Below are positions 35,713 to 48,300 of a DNA stretch of 64,000 bases, one piece after another. A program made the translations under genes and the position numbers. This DNA comes from Stenopsyche tienmushanensis (taxonomy: Eukaryota > Arthropoda > Insecta > Trichoptera > Stenopsychidae). The notes beneath the pieces are model-generated. The model worked only from the letters and a program-made list of their open reading frames with translations. It did no database searches and was not told where the DNA came from. Position 1 is the first letter of the stretch; every line of letters starts with the position of its first letter. The DNA lies in the NCBI GenBank assembly GCA_008973525.1, contig WACJ01000404.1, positions 1,302,001 through 1,366,000 of the forward strand, written 5' to 3'.

Positions 35713-37268
35713 ACAAGGGGATATATGGTTAATAATATCATTTCACCCTATAAATTTACAACTTTATATTTTTACATGATATGATTCCTATTTTTTTAAG
35801 TTTTGAACCCAATCAGGGTAGCTATTATTATATACATATCAAAAAAATTAATTTTGAGTAAATTACAACCATGGATGTCATGATACAAAACTGTAAAGGG
35901 ATGCAATAAGCCTTAATTTGATAAAACTATTAAAATATTTATATGAGCTAATTCGAAAATCTTAATAAGGGAATCCTTCTTCGCTAGTTTATAAAAGTCC
36001 TTTTTTGAATAAAGGTACCATTTTACCAATTAACATTGTTTCTTATTTTAGAATACAAACTGCTATCTCGAGTCATAACCTTTTTAATATCATTTATTTA
36101 GCGTTTTAGTGATCTTCCTGATAATTTCTATAATAATTTCTGATTCATCTATTGGTATCCTGTCCAGAAGATTCATGCACATTGATCATAATTTAATAGG
36201 GCTACATGTTCATTTTAGTTCTGAAATCATTTTTAAAATGTCAACAACATTGTCAGCGCTCTGATCTTCACAATCCAGATACGAGGTATTTTATTTTTTA
36301 TGGCTCTTTGCGTAGAGCAGATTTATTTTAGCACATTATGCTGTTAATGTCAAAAATTCAGCACAATATGCCAACACGAATAGAATAGAGTACCTGGCGT
36401 TTCCGTTTATGGATGTTTTTTTGTTATATGTATGACATTTTCCCAAATGCAATTCTATCCAATTTTATGCCGTTGTTGAAACCCGAAGGATATGTATAAA
36501 GTGTATTTCAAACTGTAAAAATTTATCGACAAAATTTGTGGACTTATTTTATTGTGCATTTTAGAAATGTCACAATTGAATTGTACCATACAAAAATGCT
36601 CATATTTAAAACATCGATATGTTGCGATCGGTTGCCATATGAATCACGGCGAATGAAAACCCCAATAGCTTTTGAGCTGTTATGGAGTAATCCCATGGGA
36701 ACTCTAGACAAAGCAGGAGTATTTATCTATTCCGCGATGTCGGGTTTGTGGATTCAGTCACAATTGACATTTCACGGTGTATTGTTGGAATAAACCCATA
36801 CAAGCATGGGGATAGATTATGAAATTGAATATGCACGTATACTACATCCATTGCCGATGTCACGAATGCGGATAATGTGGTATTTTCGACGCAATTAATG
36901 GCTGAAAACGATGTAGGTTTATGTGTTAATTTTTTAGGACAAACAGCTTAATATTTTGTTTGCCGCATTGATAAATGAACTGGGTCGTATTAAATATGAA
37001 TTCTCCGTTTTTCATAGTGATGCATAGTGGATTAGTTCCTGGACTGATGGTGATTATTCGGTTTGGTTTCAAATTCACATTCTGTGAAAGAATATTTTTG
37101 CGATGAAAAATCATACCAAAATATTTGAAAGATCGACTTTTTAATATCGATAGATTTTCTAGTAACAAGTTTATCCAGATTTCCTGGTTCTAAAATAAAA
37201 ATGGAAAAAAGTTGGGCAAGACCATTTACGTGTGATTGATTTCAAAACATTAATATAATAATTTTATA
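35713..37268. other. No recognised gene
   Basis: AT-rich. The 85-codon frame at 36536-36793 (contains IAFELLWSNPMGTLDKAG) and the frames after it read as protein-like but hold no identified domain and are interrupted by stops soon after. If the cysteine-rich gene continues to the right, this would be intron. Confidence 0.4.
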
Positions 37269-37873
37269 CTCAAATCTTTTTTTGTGCGACTTTTTTGTGC
37301 GATTTCGAAGTTATGCGGTTTTTTTAAAGACCATTTACCATTTACAAACAGTTGCCATTTTTTAATTTATTTTTTTGAGTTAGGGACTATAGTGACATCT
37401 TACTAATTATGAATTATGTTGTTGGAAAGAGAAAATCTACACAGAACAATGATGACATTGACACTATTTCTTCCGAAGAAGAGAACGATTTTGAATCATA
37501 TCGAAAATCGCCCCTGAAAATTATCATACAGTGATGATAGTTCGTAATTAAAATAATTAGTATTTCTCTAGTGGATGTCTGGTATTTGAGATGCCAGATG
37601 TCAGACATCCTTAAAATTTTACCAATGATGCAAGACGTCCTTTAAATATTACCAAAAATATTATTTTTAATTGCCTTATATTGGCATATTGTTTTCCTAT
37701 TTTCTTATTAACTTTTTTTATGCGATTTTGAATATATTCTATATAGCTGTTTTAAAGTTATACGGTTTTTAAAATCCATAGAACGCATCTTCACTTTTTC
37801 TATGTAAGTCAGAGCTTTTTTTGTGCGATTTTCCGCGGAACGCATCTACCGCACAAAAAAAAAGGTTTAAGTG
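37269..37873. mobile_element. Tigger-type MITE, about 605 bp
   Basis: The left edge CTCAAATCTTTTTTTGTGCG pairs with the right edge, read on the other strand as CACTTAAACC followed by poly-T and GTGCGG. TA lies on both sides (37267-37268 and 37874-37875). The interior repeats the AAGTTAT-CGGTTTTT phrase near both ends, as expected for an element with long imperfect inverted ends. No transposase. Confidence 0.65.
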
Positions 37874-39139
37874 TATATATGAAATGTATTTAGAATAAAT
37901 TGAATCAGATTGGCATTCATAGATGGATTTATCAGCCATTAGGGTTTTTAACTTTTTCAAATGTAGAATAAACCTGGTTCGAGGAATACTCCCAGTTTTT
38001 TAATATGTCTACTCTAGGATTTTTTTCGCATGCTAAATTAAACTAAAACACCGATTAAAAATTCACTTTGTGTGTACAATATTTAGTATAAGGTGCAATT
38101 TGTGACAATTTATTAATTAACGCAATTAACAATTCAAAATATTGCGATCATGAAAGTTATCAGGGATGAAAAAAATAGACCCGAGGGAAGGTCCTGTATC
38201 CCGTCGGCGAATTTAATAGTATTTCAAATGAAAACTTTGGAATACGAATGGAGCTTTCCCCTCCAAAGCAAAACATTCTGCAAATTAATGAATAATATTT
38301 ATATAAGACTGTCGAAAGGCGTGAGGCTGTTATGAATCACATTTGCATACATTCAATTTCCTACAGATATATCCGTTTGTATAACTACATTCAAACACCC
38401 TCATGACTAACGAACAGGTACGTTTGTATCAAAGATTTAATACTGTACATCGAACTGCAAAACTAAATTTCAATTATCAAACGTCCCTAATCGATCGAAA
38501 CCAGATACAAATGCACCTGTTTAATGATGTACAATAGTAACTCCTGTTTCGAAATTATAAATTATTTACATTGAAATAAGTTGTCTCCGCCCTATGTTCT
38601 AGTCTCCTGTAAAGCCTTGGGCGCGTTTCATTATAAATTCCTTTTAATCACACTGTGTAAACAAGAATCCTTCACAAAGCTCACTCCTTCGTCAAAATTA
38701 GTCTATTATTCAACAAAGATAAAAAATATATTCACTTAATATATGTAGCCTGTCTGAAACGCTCATTTGATATGAAATTTAATGAGGTGTCTTATTTTTT
38801 ATTCTTAGAGTGTTAATTGAAAACATGAAACATCATCACTATACTCTGCAAGCTTCGCAAGATGTCAACACTGCCGTTGGCACTTGGAGACATCAAAGCC
38901 TCATTAACGCTTCAAAATTTACTGCTTCTGACTAGTAATTGAGTATCAATCATCATACTGAGGGTCGATCAAATATAAACGAGACAAAATAAGCCACGAT
39001 TTTTTATTTCTGAATACTGGGTTAATATTTGTGGAAAGTTTCACAAAATGTAGTTGAAAGGGTGCAAAACAATAGCTTTGAAACCCATCGATTTATTTAC
39101 GATTTGACGACTAACATTAGCATATTTAAGCTATTTTAA
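37874..39139. other. No recognised gene
   Basis: AT-rich. Short open frames at 38150-38335 and in other phases to 38.6 kb cannot be assigned to a family. Confidence 0.45.
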
Positions 39140-39230
39140 GTATTGACATAGTGTGTTAGTTCGGATACTCTTATTATAAAGGTTCGGATTCAAATCCAGA
39201 TTGTGTCCAAGAGTAATCCAATAAATCTAT
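39140..39230 (+). repeat. tRNA-like SINE fragment
   Basis: GTGTTAGTTCGGATACTC followed by GGTTCGGATTCAAATCCAGA looks like a decayed A box and B box at tRNA spacing. No functional cloverleaf. Confidence 0.4.
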
Positions 39231-39255
39231 ACGATCGTCTCGATCTTAGTGTAGC

Positions 39256-39610
39256 TTGATTTGTTGCTGCCAAAATAATAATTGTTTAGACGATCAATAT
39301 AATCGAGTAGGGTCGCTTATGAGTGACCGATTTGCAACAATGGTTGAAATATTTAAACACCCATATGGATCCTACTTCAAAATTCACCCCGGTTTAGCTG
39401 TATGTGGAGGATGGAAATGGATATATGATAAAATATTTATACCCCAAAAAAATCGTTGATAATGAAGAAAATATTGATTTGCATATATACGTATATGCAA
39501 ATCAAGCTACCGAAAAACTGACGTTGATTCAAATCCATATAAAGCAAGTAGATCTTCCGATTTTATTCTTAAGTTTGGGCCTGATATTGTTTCAGTTTTC
39601 TTCTTAATGG
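39256..39610 (+). other. Eroded coding-like patch of unknown origin
   Basis: Two overlapping plus-strand frames (39256-39459 and 39404-39607) abut with a frame change near 39445. The first contains FKHPYGSYFKIHPGLAVCGG and the second NEENIDLHIYVYANQATEKL, both with compositions more like protein than like translated AT-rich noise. No family was recognised and no start context stands out. Could be an old pseudogene, a transposon or viral remnant, or chance. Confidence 0.25.
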
Positions 39611-40206
39611 ATGATCTTCATTCAGGAATTTTTTTAGAGAAAAATGATATTTCCATTGTTTACCTATTGTATTTCACATATGTTTAAGTTAGGAAAAGAT
39701 TTTTTGAAAAGGGATTTTTGAATACGGAGATAATCTAAAAATTGTTATATATCAGTCGCTTATAGCCCCGATGCTATTAATCGTCTCAGTATATAATTTT
39801 TCAGATCCAGGAAATCAAATTAAGACCCGATCTATCAGAAGTATTAATACTTCGATCATTCAAATTCAAAAAGGGAGTGAGCTTTTATTCTACAATCTCG
39901 ATTTGAGCCATGAATCATTTTAATAAAAGCTTAAGAATAGCACACAATAGCAATATTTTAAATCACTTTAATTTTGCTGTAAATAAATTCATTCAATGTG
40001 TCTTCATAAAGGACATAGTCGCTTATATGCGATTCTTTGGATAAAAAATCCTTCAGTCTTCGTTTTATAACGAATGCTATTCTGATATCAAAAATAATGT
40101 AATAAATCATTTTTAATGATTTTTGGCTGTATTACAATATTTTTTTATGATATGAATCTTTTTTAATCAAATACTCTCTGTGTTTCTTTTAATTGTGTAA
40201 ATTTAT

Positions 40207-40632
40207 TTGCATATTATGAATTATTCATACCGATTAAATATTTTAATTAGTTCGTTTTTCGTGATAAAAATAAGATGTGGTGGTCACGCCATGCTCGACG
40301 AACTAGTATCGATTTTGATTTCTAAAACTATTCAGACAATTGCAAAAAATCCCGAATTTCCGACATTCTTTTTAGAAGAGATCATTAAATATTTAATCCC
40401 TCCCGCTGGAGTGGAGAGGACCCAGGTGAGTCCTAAGGGTTATATCCAACAAACCCTTTGTGTGAACAATGAAATTATGTTGACATACCTACAACGCATT
40501 GGCGTCGAAACTCAAATATACACTGGAATACAGTGCTCAAAAATTGGAAAATTACCACTCGACGAAATGTTCGAAAATCGTAAAAAACGAAGAGAAACTT
40601 ATTTCATGAAAAGCAGTTCAATCCAAAAATAA
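40207..40632 (+). CDS. Hypothetical 141-codon open frame
   Basis: One of the few long uninterrupted frames in the right half of the window; in DNA this AT-rich a run of this length is unlikely by chance but not excluded. The core starts near the internal methionine of GGHAMLDELVSILISK, followed by NPEFPTFFLEEIIKYLIPPA and a basic C-terminus (FENRKKRRETYF). No domain was recognised. A consensus 5' splice site (CCCAG/GTGAGT) lies inside it at 40422-40423, so it could instead be an exon ending there, with an acceptor at TTTTAATTAG near 40248. Confidence 0.3.
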   Translation: MHIMNYSYRLNILISSFFVIKIRCGGHAMLDELVSILISKTIQTIAKNPEFPTFFLEEIIKYLIPPAGVERTQVSPKGYIQQTLCVNNEIMLTYLQRIGVETQIYTGIQCSKIGKLPLDEMFENRKKRRETYFMKSSSIQK

Positions 40633-43287
40633 TTATGTTTGTTAATAATGCTGTTATGAATATATTTGGGCGAATTTTTGATCGATTGTTTCAAAAACTA
40701 AAATATTTACAATATCCAGACATTCTTTCATCCTCATTCATAAAATAACATTCAATTCGAAATAGCAAAGAGATGAACGAAATGTTGTCCAGCCAAAGGT
40801 CTCCCTCTCTTGAAAGACTCTTTGCTTCCGATGTTATTTTAGATTGACCAAAGCAAATATTATCTTTGGCACATGCCACTACTCTGCAATATATCACATA
40901 TAAATGTACGCATTTCTTCCCTACAAACGTAGATTTTCGTAATAAAAAAAGAAAACAATACCAAAACGTACACGTAATTTGTCCATAAAAATTAAAATTA
41001 AACACCACTGAAATTATTTTTTTCAATGGGGCTTACAAATCTAGCATTAAGTGAAATTAACTACGCTGGACACAATGGAAAATGAGCAATAAAACCCAAA
41101 AATCAATCTGTTTTGAAAGTGGAAAAGAACACGCAATCTGAAAATCAATTATGAAAATTCATTAAGCCGCTATATGCGCGCATCGAATAGTTATAGCTAT
41201 TTTATAATATACTGACGAAAATTATTTCCATTGTTAGAATGTCCTTTTATTATATTTTTGGCTTTCAAACCATAATTATACGCGTTAAAAATAAATACTA
41301 ATATTGGATACAATTGTGTCCGAATTGTTTACGAAAATGTTTTTATCGTATATAAATGCTTTAGTGATGAGCGTGACCTCATGGTAACATATTTCCCAAC
41401 GAGTTATTGCAACGATTTTTAAACTGGGCTCCGCGAATCTATTACCGGGGATCCGCGAAAACATAAAAAATATTTATTTATACTTGAACTAGATATTTTG
41501 TGGAATGATTTACAGAAAACATTATAAGAAGATCTATTATGAATAATATTTGACCAAGAAATGTTTGTTTGTGAAAAATTAAGTCCCATGAACGACGTAA
41601 AATGTAAAATTAAAAAAATGTTCAAGGGATAACTTTCAATTATTTTTAAATGATTTTTGCAAATTGGATTTGAACCCTAAGTTTATTAAGTTGTCCAGGA
41701 ACTAACCGACTATACCAATACATGATCACCGGTTAAACTAGCATAATTATCGTTTTACGATGATATAAAATTATGCAAAAATAATTTACGAGCCATGTAA
41801 ATAATAATCCAGCAGGACAAATAAACTCCCCAAAAGTGCAAATATTCTTTCCCTTATAATATTTTTTTGTTAATATATCTCTGGACTATTGCACTTTAAC
41901 CCTTTGGGCTCCAAGATTTTTTCAAAATGGTTCTCACCAACTCATTTTTTGCGTATTTCTTAAAAAAATGTTTGTATGTAATAAAACTTTATTTGTTTTA
42001 TTAATTTTTGTAATCATGTAATATATGATATTTTTTGAAATAATATCTCTATCTTATAGTTTCAGATATCCTGCTTACAAAAGTGCATCTAACCACTATC
42101 TAGAAAAATCCTTAGAAAAATCATAAAAATATTATTTTTATAATTTTAATTTATGAAAATGCGCTTACAAATATATAAAAAACATACAACAGAAATCAAT
42201 TAGACTTGAATTCAATAGTAAATTAAATTATTATTTTGTATACTACGATTGAAATTCTTAATGCAATAGTCCATCATCGTCTTTCAAATGCTTGTAAATG
42301 GATAATGACAATTGTTTAAATTTAGATAAAAGGATATCTATTTTCAATACAAATATTAGGATTTTCCCATTGAGTTAGTTGAAAAAAACTTTGACAATCC
42401 CTGCATTCGTTTATGACCGGTGGACATTTGAGAACGACGTGGCATCAATAAAAATATGACAGGCACTTCCTTCTGGTCAAGCGAGATAAGGTAATCCAAA
42501 CATTTATTTACAGGGTTAGAACATTTCTTTGTGAAATAGGATATGTATACGACCATAGTGCTGCTCGCCGACTGTGTTTTCAAAGAAAAAAGGGAATCTC
42601 CCTCGAAAATTGTGCGGAGATTGAGAAAGAAATATGTCTGCTTTTATGTCTAAATATGAATCAATACAAAAACATTTTCATTTACCCTCATATAAAATAA
42701 AATTGTGTTTTTATCCAAAAAAAAAAAAAAAAAAATAGTCATCGATATGAAAACATACTTTGAACCAATACATAAGTCCGAAAATTGCTGTTGCAGCAAT
42801 ATTTTAGACTCTGTTATAATATATGAAATATATATCCACGGCAAATTTGTATGAAAATAGAGATCTGGCTTCTTGTTTTAACTTTTGACAGCATGCGGAG
42901 TGTATAAGTTACTTGGTGTTATTTGTTGTCGAATAACTTAACCGCGGTATAAAGTTTCACATTGAAGCGCTATTTTGCATGAATTTTGCAGCCAAATACG
43001 ATATCCATAGTCGGTCTATATTTGATGGCAATTATTTCCATTCTTTTTTTTTTCTATCTGAGCTCAAACAATAAGCATCAAGGACAAAAAGGAAAATATG
43101 AATATCATTAAGTTCTAAAAGTGAGAATGATACAGAGAGCTAACTCGTCGAAACTACTTCGGATGGAATAATTTGGGAAGAAATAGACGAAGGATCCAAA
43201 ATGTGAAATGATACCAGTTCATAATGTTTATTGGAAAGTATCCGTTTCGACGAATACGAATTATCTTTAATTTGGTATAGACACGAC
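40633..43287. other. No recognised gene
   Basis: AT-rich, with a TTAA-flanked left terminus CCCTTTGGGCTCC at 41896-41912 whose partner end was not found, a SINE at 41.7 kb and a 19-A run at 42717-42735. A minus-strand frame at 42356-42583 is open for 75 codons (contains VPVIFLLMPRRSQMSTGHKR) but has no recognised family. Confidence 0.4.
41655..41740 (-). repeat. tRNA-derived SINE fragment
   Basis: On the minus strand TATTGGTATAGTCGGTTAGT (A-box-like) precedes CTTAGGGTTCAAATCC (B-box-like) at tRNA spacing. The rest of the cloverleaf does not pair well, so it is a SINE head rather than a tRNA gene. Confidence 0.5.
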
Positions 43288-43634
43288 TAGGGATTCTGAT
43301 TTCTCGATTTTTTTTTTTATTTCTCGAGAATTAAGAATTTTCGATTTCGTTTGTCAAATTTCTTGAGAAATCTCGAGAAATTTTGATTTCAACTGCCCTT
43401 AAATCATTATCAATAAAAAGGAGGAAATCTTCTTCGGAAAATGATAAAATTTTCGTCCATTTGTCCAAGACCCACTCATATGCAATGGTTTTTGTATCAA
43501 AAATATTCGTACAAATTATATTTTATACAATAAAAATTGATTTCTTAAATTTCTCGAGAGATCAGAAAATTTCTTAATAAATAAAAATTCTCGATTATGC
43601 ATATTTCTCGAGAAATTCTCGAGTAGAAACACTA
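43288..43634. mobile_element. hAT-type MITE with 8-bp target duplication
   Basis: The 8-bp direct repeat GACACGAC lies on both sides (43280-43287 and 43635-43642). The ends are TAGGGATTCT on the left and, reversed, TAGTGTTTCT on the right. The subterminal regions are packed with TCTCGAGA-type palindromes, likely transposase-binding sites. The interior is non-coding. The intact duplication indicates a fairly recent insertion. Confidence 0.85.
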
Positions 43635-43642
43635 GACACGAC

Positions 43643-44639
43643 GGATCAAATGACAAAAAAATAAATTATTAAATTTATATATTTAGAAATAATCTGTATG
43701 AATGTACATGTATAGCGAATATTAATAAACTATATAAATACCGGGAAATAGGAAGACACATACAAGAAGTGTAGATAAATTTAGTGTTAATACAATCCAT
43801 TTAACTTAAATATACTTTTACCGTCGTCTAATGCAGGTATTCTACCATATTATGGTAATTCATGCAACCCTTCAAAATAGCCAACCACAGTCGGCATTAA
43901 CTCTTTATTAAATGATGAACACAAACTACCCTACCATTTCTTTCAACTTTAAGAACATAAGAATTCAAATTTGATATTTAAGATGGGTGTGAGAACAATC
44001 CGAATGCAAAAAGATTCAATGCAATATTTTGGTGAAGTAACACTTCTTCTTCCCTAAGTGTGGCTATTTTACTTCGACTTACTTATTTAGCTGCTATAAT
44101 AAGTTTGGATAGAATTATTTTTGATGGATTGTCTTGGTGTAAACAAGTCATTCGATATCAATTTTATTTTTAGATCAATCTGAAACTTATATTAATTAGA
44201 TGTAAGGTAATATTTTTCATTTAAATTTAATGGGAAATCATTTGTATTATCTTATGCCTTATATTATGATTTAAATCTTGAGTTCATCTGCTTACTTGAT
44301 GTTCATTAATTGTGACAAGCTTTCGCTCCTTCTTCGATAATTGTTCGATATTGTAGCTTAAGCTTTAGATTAATCCATATACATACTTGAAATTGCTGTA
44401 AATATTACTTGAATTGTTAAAGTGATTGTGTCATTCAATTTACATTGTCATATTTTCATTTTTTAAAAATAATATATTTGCTTGCTTTAAGATTGTACAG
44501 TTGAAATATTATAAGACGCTTCAAGTTGTCAGTAATATAGGTAAGAAAGAGTTGTCTTTGCGGATAAAATGAAGAATTTATCATGTGTATGTTAACCACT
44601 GTGCCGCCGGGGGTATGTTTTTAAAAAGCTATACATTAA
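43643..44639. other. No recognised gene
   Basis: AT-rich sequence without open frames of note or terminal repeats. At 44588-44606 GTTAACCACTGTGCCGCC on the plus strand resembles the complement of a SINE A-box region. Confidence 0.4.
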
Positions 44640-45116
44640 TATGATCCAATGGAGTGATGTCGGTTTTACGGCCAAAGTTAGGGCCCCCACAAGTTTCTAC
44701 GGGAACTTAGCCCTGCGGTAAGAAAGTCTGCTGGTAAGGGCAGGATGGGCTTACAACTTTATAGAAGGCGATGATAGGGACGCTGACGGATATTCCCAAA
44801 CCCAAAGTGGACTTTATAAATTAAACGCCAATATTTGGGAGTCGGCGCCCGGAGAACTCTGCACGTTTATGAATATTTAAACTGAGCGGAAGCATTGGGG
44901 AGCGAAACAGCCGAAAACTTCCTAACTTTACAAATTTTTAATATCCCACCCTCGCACAAACATATAACGTATTCCATATTAGAATTTTTTAGTCGTGTTC
45001 CGATACATTCCAAAAATGTGCCTCGAATACTGACCGACGTAATTATGCTAAGAGCGTCTCTTTTCAAATATAAGCGAGTGATGTTCATTCGGGCGCCCGA
45101 AAAAAAAAGGCGATGA
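44640..45116 (+). pseudogene. Eroded coding patch, unknown family
   Basis: GC content rises above the surroundings. One plus-strand phase from the ATG at 44641 is open but for a single internal stop (TAA) up to 44878 and contains EGDDRDADGYSQTQSGLYKL. A second phase then runs from about 44886 to 45116 with FNIPPSHKHITYSILEF and a basic end. The two phases abut and together would make about 155 codons, so a stop and a frameshift have broken it. No domain was recognised. It may derive from an element or an old viral insertion; that is inference only. A SINE begins just downstream. Confidence 0.35.
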
Positions 45117-45124
45117 AAACGTCG

Positions 45125-45300
45125 TCGAAAGTTTGAGAATGACTCTGTGAGATGGTGCCAAGGGTGGGTGGCTGTTGCTAAAACTGCTCGTTTAAATTCT
45201 AAGGGCACAGGGTTTGAGTCTCTCGCATACATCACTCGGCATTGAACCGTATACCGTATGATTTGTAGTCTAACACTTAACCACCTGCCCTGACTTCCTA
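45125..45300 (-). repeat. tRNA-derived SINE
   Basis: On the minus strand GGGCAGGTGGTTAAGTG (A box) and ACGGTTCAATGCCGA (B box) stand at tRNA spacing, as in Leu/Ser-type tRNAs. About 110 bases of unrelated body follow. The 157-codon minus-strand frame at 44867-45340 crosses this SINE and the patch next to it, and is not a gene. Confidence 0.6.
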
Positions 45301-48300
45301 CAGTTTTATCGCCCCTTTGATAATCGTGAATAGAAAACAAAAGTACTAAAGAATAGAGAAGTTAATGCCATAATTTAATATAAAAGGCATTTTTAATATA
45401 AACTCAACAAAACGTTTCGCATTTCTTCGACAATGCTTATTTTCTTCTTATCCAAATACCCTTTGATCCATTATAATCCCATACCTGGAGAAAGTTGGTT
45501 GCTATAGATTTTCACTTGTTACCATGACAAGATTATCCCTTTGATGGTAAAATACTGCTTGACATGTAATACTAATTCCAAAGGATTATGATAAATAGAA
45601 AATATGTTTCCTCCTTTTACTCGTATGATTGAATGTAAATTGTAAAAATGTAAAAATTAATTAAAACGACCATTATGCATCGAATTCCACAATCAAATAA
45701 ATTATGAGGAGCACTAAATAAACTTGTAACTTTCACTCAATTGACCAGTATTAACTATTTCTGAAATACAGAAGAGCTTCTGAATTTGTTCCTGACGGTA
45801 TCCCATTGTCCTCCTTATATGATCAAATCAGAATAAGGTTTCTTGAATATAAATTATATGTGGGAGAGGATCTACGGGTGAATAGCCAATGTATATTATA
45901 TCTTAATGATATTTAAATAATTTTTGCAAATCAGCCACTTATAGGCGGCCCTCCTCGATTTTAACCCTACAAAAACCGTGCGTACCACGGTGCAATATAT
46001 GCATCATTGGATACGAAAGTGTTAAGGATATATATATTCTTTATTAGCGAACCCTTTTAACATAAGGATCATAGTCATCTATTTAATGATTCAACTCGAC
46101 ATACGTTCAATATTGATGGCATTTAATTTTCTTCCTATCAAAAAAATTTTGTGTCCTATCAAAAAACTTATTATTGGTTTTATTGCTATTATTCTTATCA
46201 GGCCGAAAAACAATTTCACTGTCTAAGCATTTTGTCTTTGTTTGCTATTTTAAAAGAAGTTTAAATCGTTGATATTTGGAGTTTACTGTACTAAATATAA
46301 ACTACATTCACAATTCAGGCGCAGAGTTTGAGCTAATCAATTCACATGGGGACAAATTATTCAACGCGAAGAAATTAGGTCGCGAATTTTGGTCGAGGAC
46401 GAAGTCGGAGGCCTCATGCCAAAAATTTATAGAGCCAGTGCTTTAATGTTAACTACAGCTGCTGTGATTGCGCATGCGCGACATACGCAAAACTTAATGC
46501 ATCGAATCAAAACGGAATTACGATTTACAGACCGATCGGCATATATACGAATTAGTGTTAAACGAGCCTTCATAGAGCGGAAGCTGAAAGTGTAATTTAA
46601 CTAAGTACATACAAATGGTCCCAGTCCGACTGAATTGCGCCCCGGCGGTCAAAATTAGGGTGCCCGAAATTACAGAGAGGGCGATAATAAAACTAATATG
46701 CTAAATTATTAAATTCGTTTCAAGTCCATCATGTTTGTACGACTTCATTTGTATGAAGAGTTGTAATACTCATTATTATATTTAAATTCTTTCATCATCA
46801 TCATCAGCTCGGCGATGACGACTGCGGAACAAATGCTTCATTACATTGCTTACATTATTCTCGGTTGTTATATCTATTCAAATAAGAAGACGTTTGAAGA
46901 TCATTTCGATTTATATGGCTATTATATAAATTCATCAATAATATTATATTTCTAACCGATGAACGTTGATGTTTAGTTGAAGATAATAAATTTTCTAACA
47001 ATTTGAAGCAATGAGTGATAATCAAAAAGCGAGGACCTGTTCATATCATAAATTGAACCGCATTGAATGCCAAAGATTTTTTTTAATGAAACATGAAAAT
47101 AAATACTCAAATTTAAGTAATTTAATAGTATCATCGCATATCCCATGGATTTTTTTAATTTTAAATATTTTGTGGGCCCTTCAAAATAATACCGTGAAAG
47201 CGATTTTTAAATAAGAATGTTTAAACCTTGTATAATATAACAATATCAATTTTATAAAATGCAAATATTTTGTTAATGAATTTATGAGGGTAAATTAATA
47301 GATGTTTTAATTATCTGCGCAGAATATCAATATTAATGACAGAGTGTATATAAATACCCCGTATTCCTGTAGTGGCATAAAAGGGAAGGGTTCACAGGAA
47401 TTCCTAACGTGTTTGAATCAAAGCATTTCTCCTGGACCATAGAGTGAAATATAGCAAAAGGGTTGTATCTGCACCTGACATTTTATGCATGCGGGAAATA
47501 TCATTTAAATCTCGTATAATATATTTATATATGTATATATATATATATATATTTATACGCAGACACACACAAACGTACAAGTATACGATATTCCCAGAAC
47601 GACTCAACGTGATCCCATTATAAAGATATTTGGATCCTTAACACGTGCGAATGGTTGTGGATTTGTGAGAAAGGAAAATACCTTTTTATTGCACTATAAA
47701 ATCTGTAGGAACATATCCAGAAATATGAGCAAGTGTACACTTATGTGTGTTAAAGGTATATATAAAACAGTTTATGAGCTTATGTCCCCCTAAAATATAT
47801 CCCAATCCTGAAATTAATACAAATTCAAAATAATTCACATATTTATTTCCAAAATATCAAAATATTGTCATGCCAATGAATTTGTGTGTATTTGAAAGTA
47901 TATTAGAGTATCAATGTTTTTATTATCGTTAACGAAAGGAATCATAGAAATATTTACTTTTTTGTCAATAGAAAACATTTATATTTCATGAAAACGTCTG
48001 TGATGGAACACGTCAATGGGTTTTATATGCATCAGATGAAATTAAACATTATAATCTCTCATTATGTTCCTGGCTTCTTTTTAGTCATGCCAACAAACCT
48101 TTTTTGCAATAAAAAGTGGGTGGTATATTACAAGAAATATTAAATCTGTCGTAAAGAATCCTTTACCGCAAACTGCAAAGATATTGCTTTACCCTCGATA
48201 GATCCTGATGAAGGAATACAACCTACTATAAACTTGTCAATGAATAACAAATAAATGCGGATGATATCTACTGTAATACATTCAATTTGAATCAATAACA

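Noticed and set aside
45125..45300. Possible Leu or Ser tRNA gene on the minus strand
   Set aside because: The promoter boxes are good, but no full acceptor stem forms and the SINE body follows.
44867..45340. 157-codon minus-strand open frame, the second longest in the window
   Set aside because: It runs through a tRNA-derived SINE and antisense to the coding-like patch, so its length comes from raised GC.
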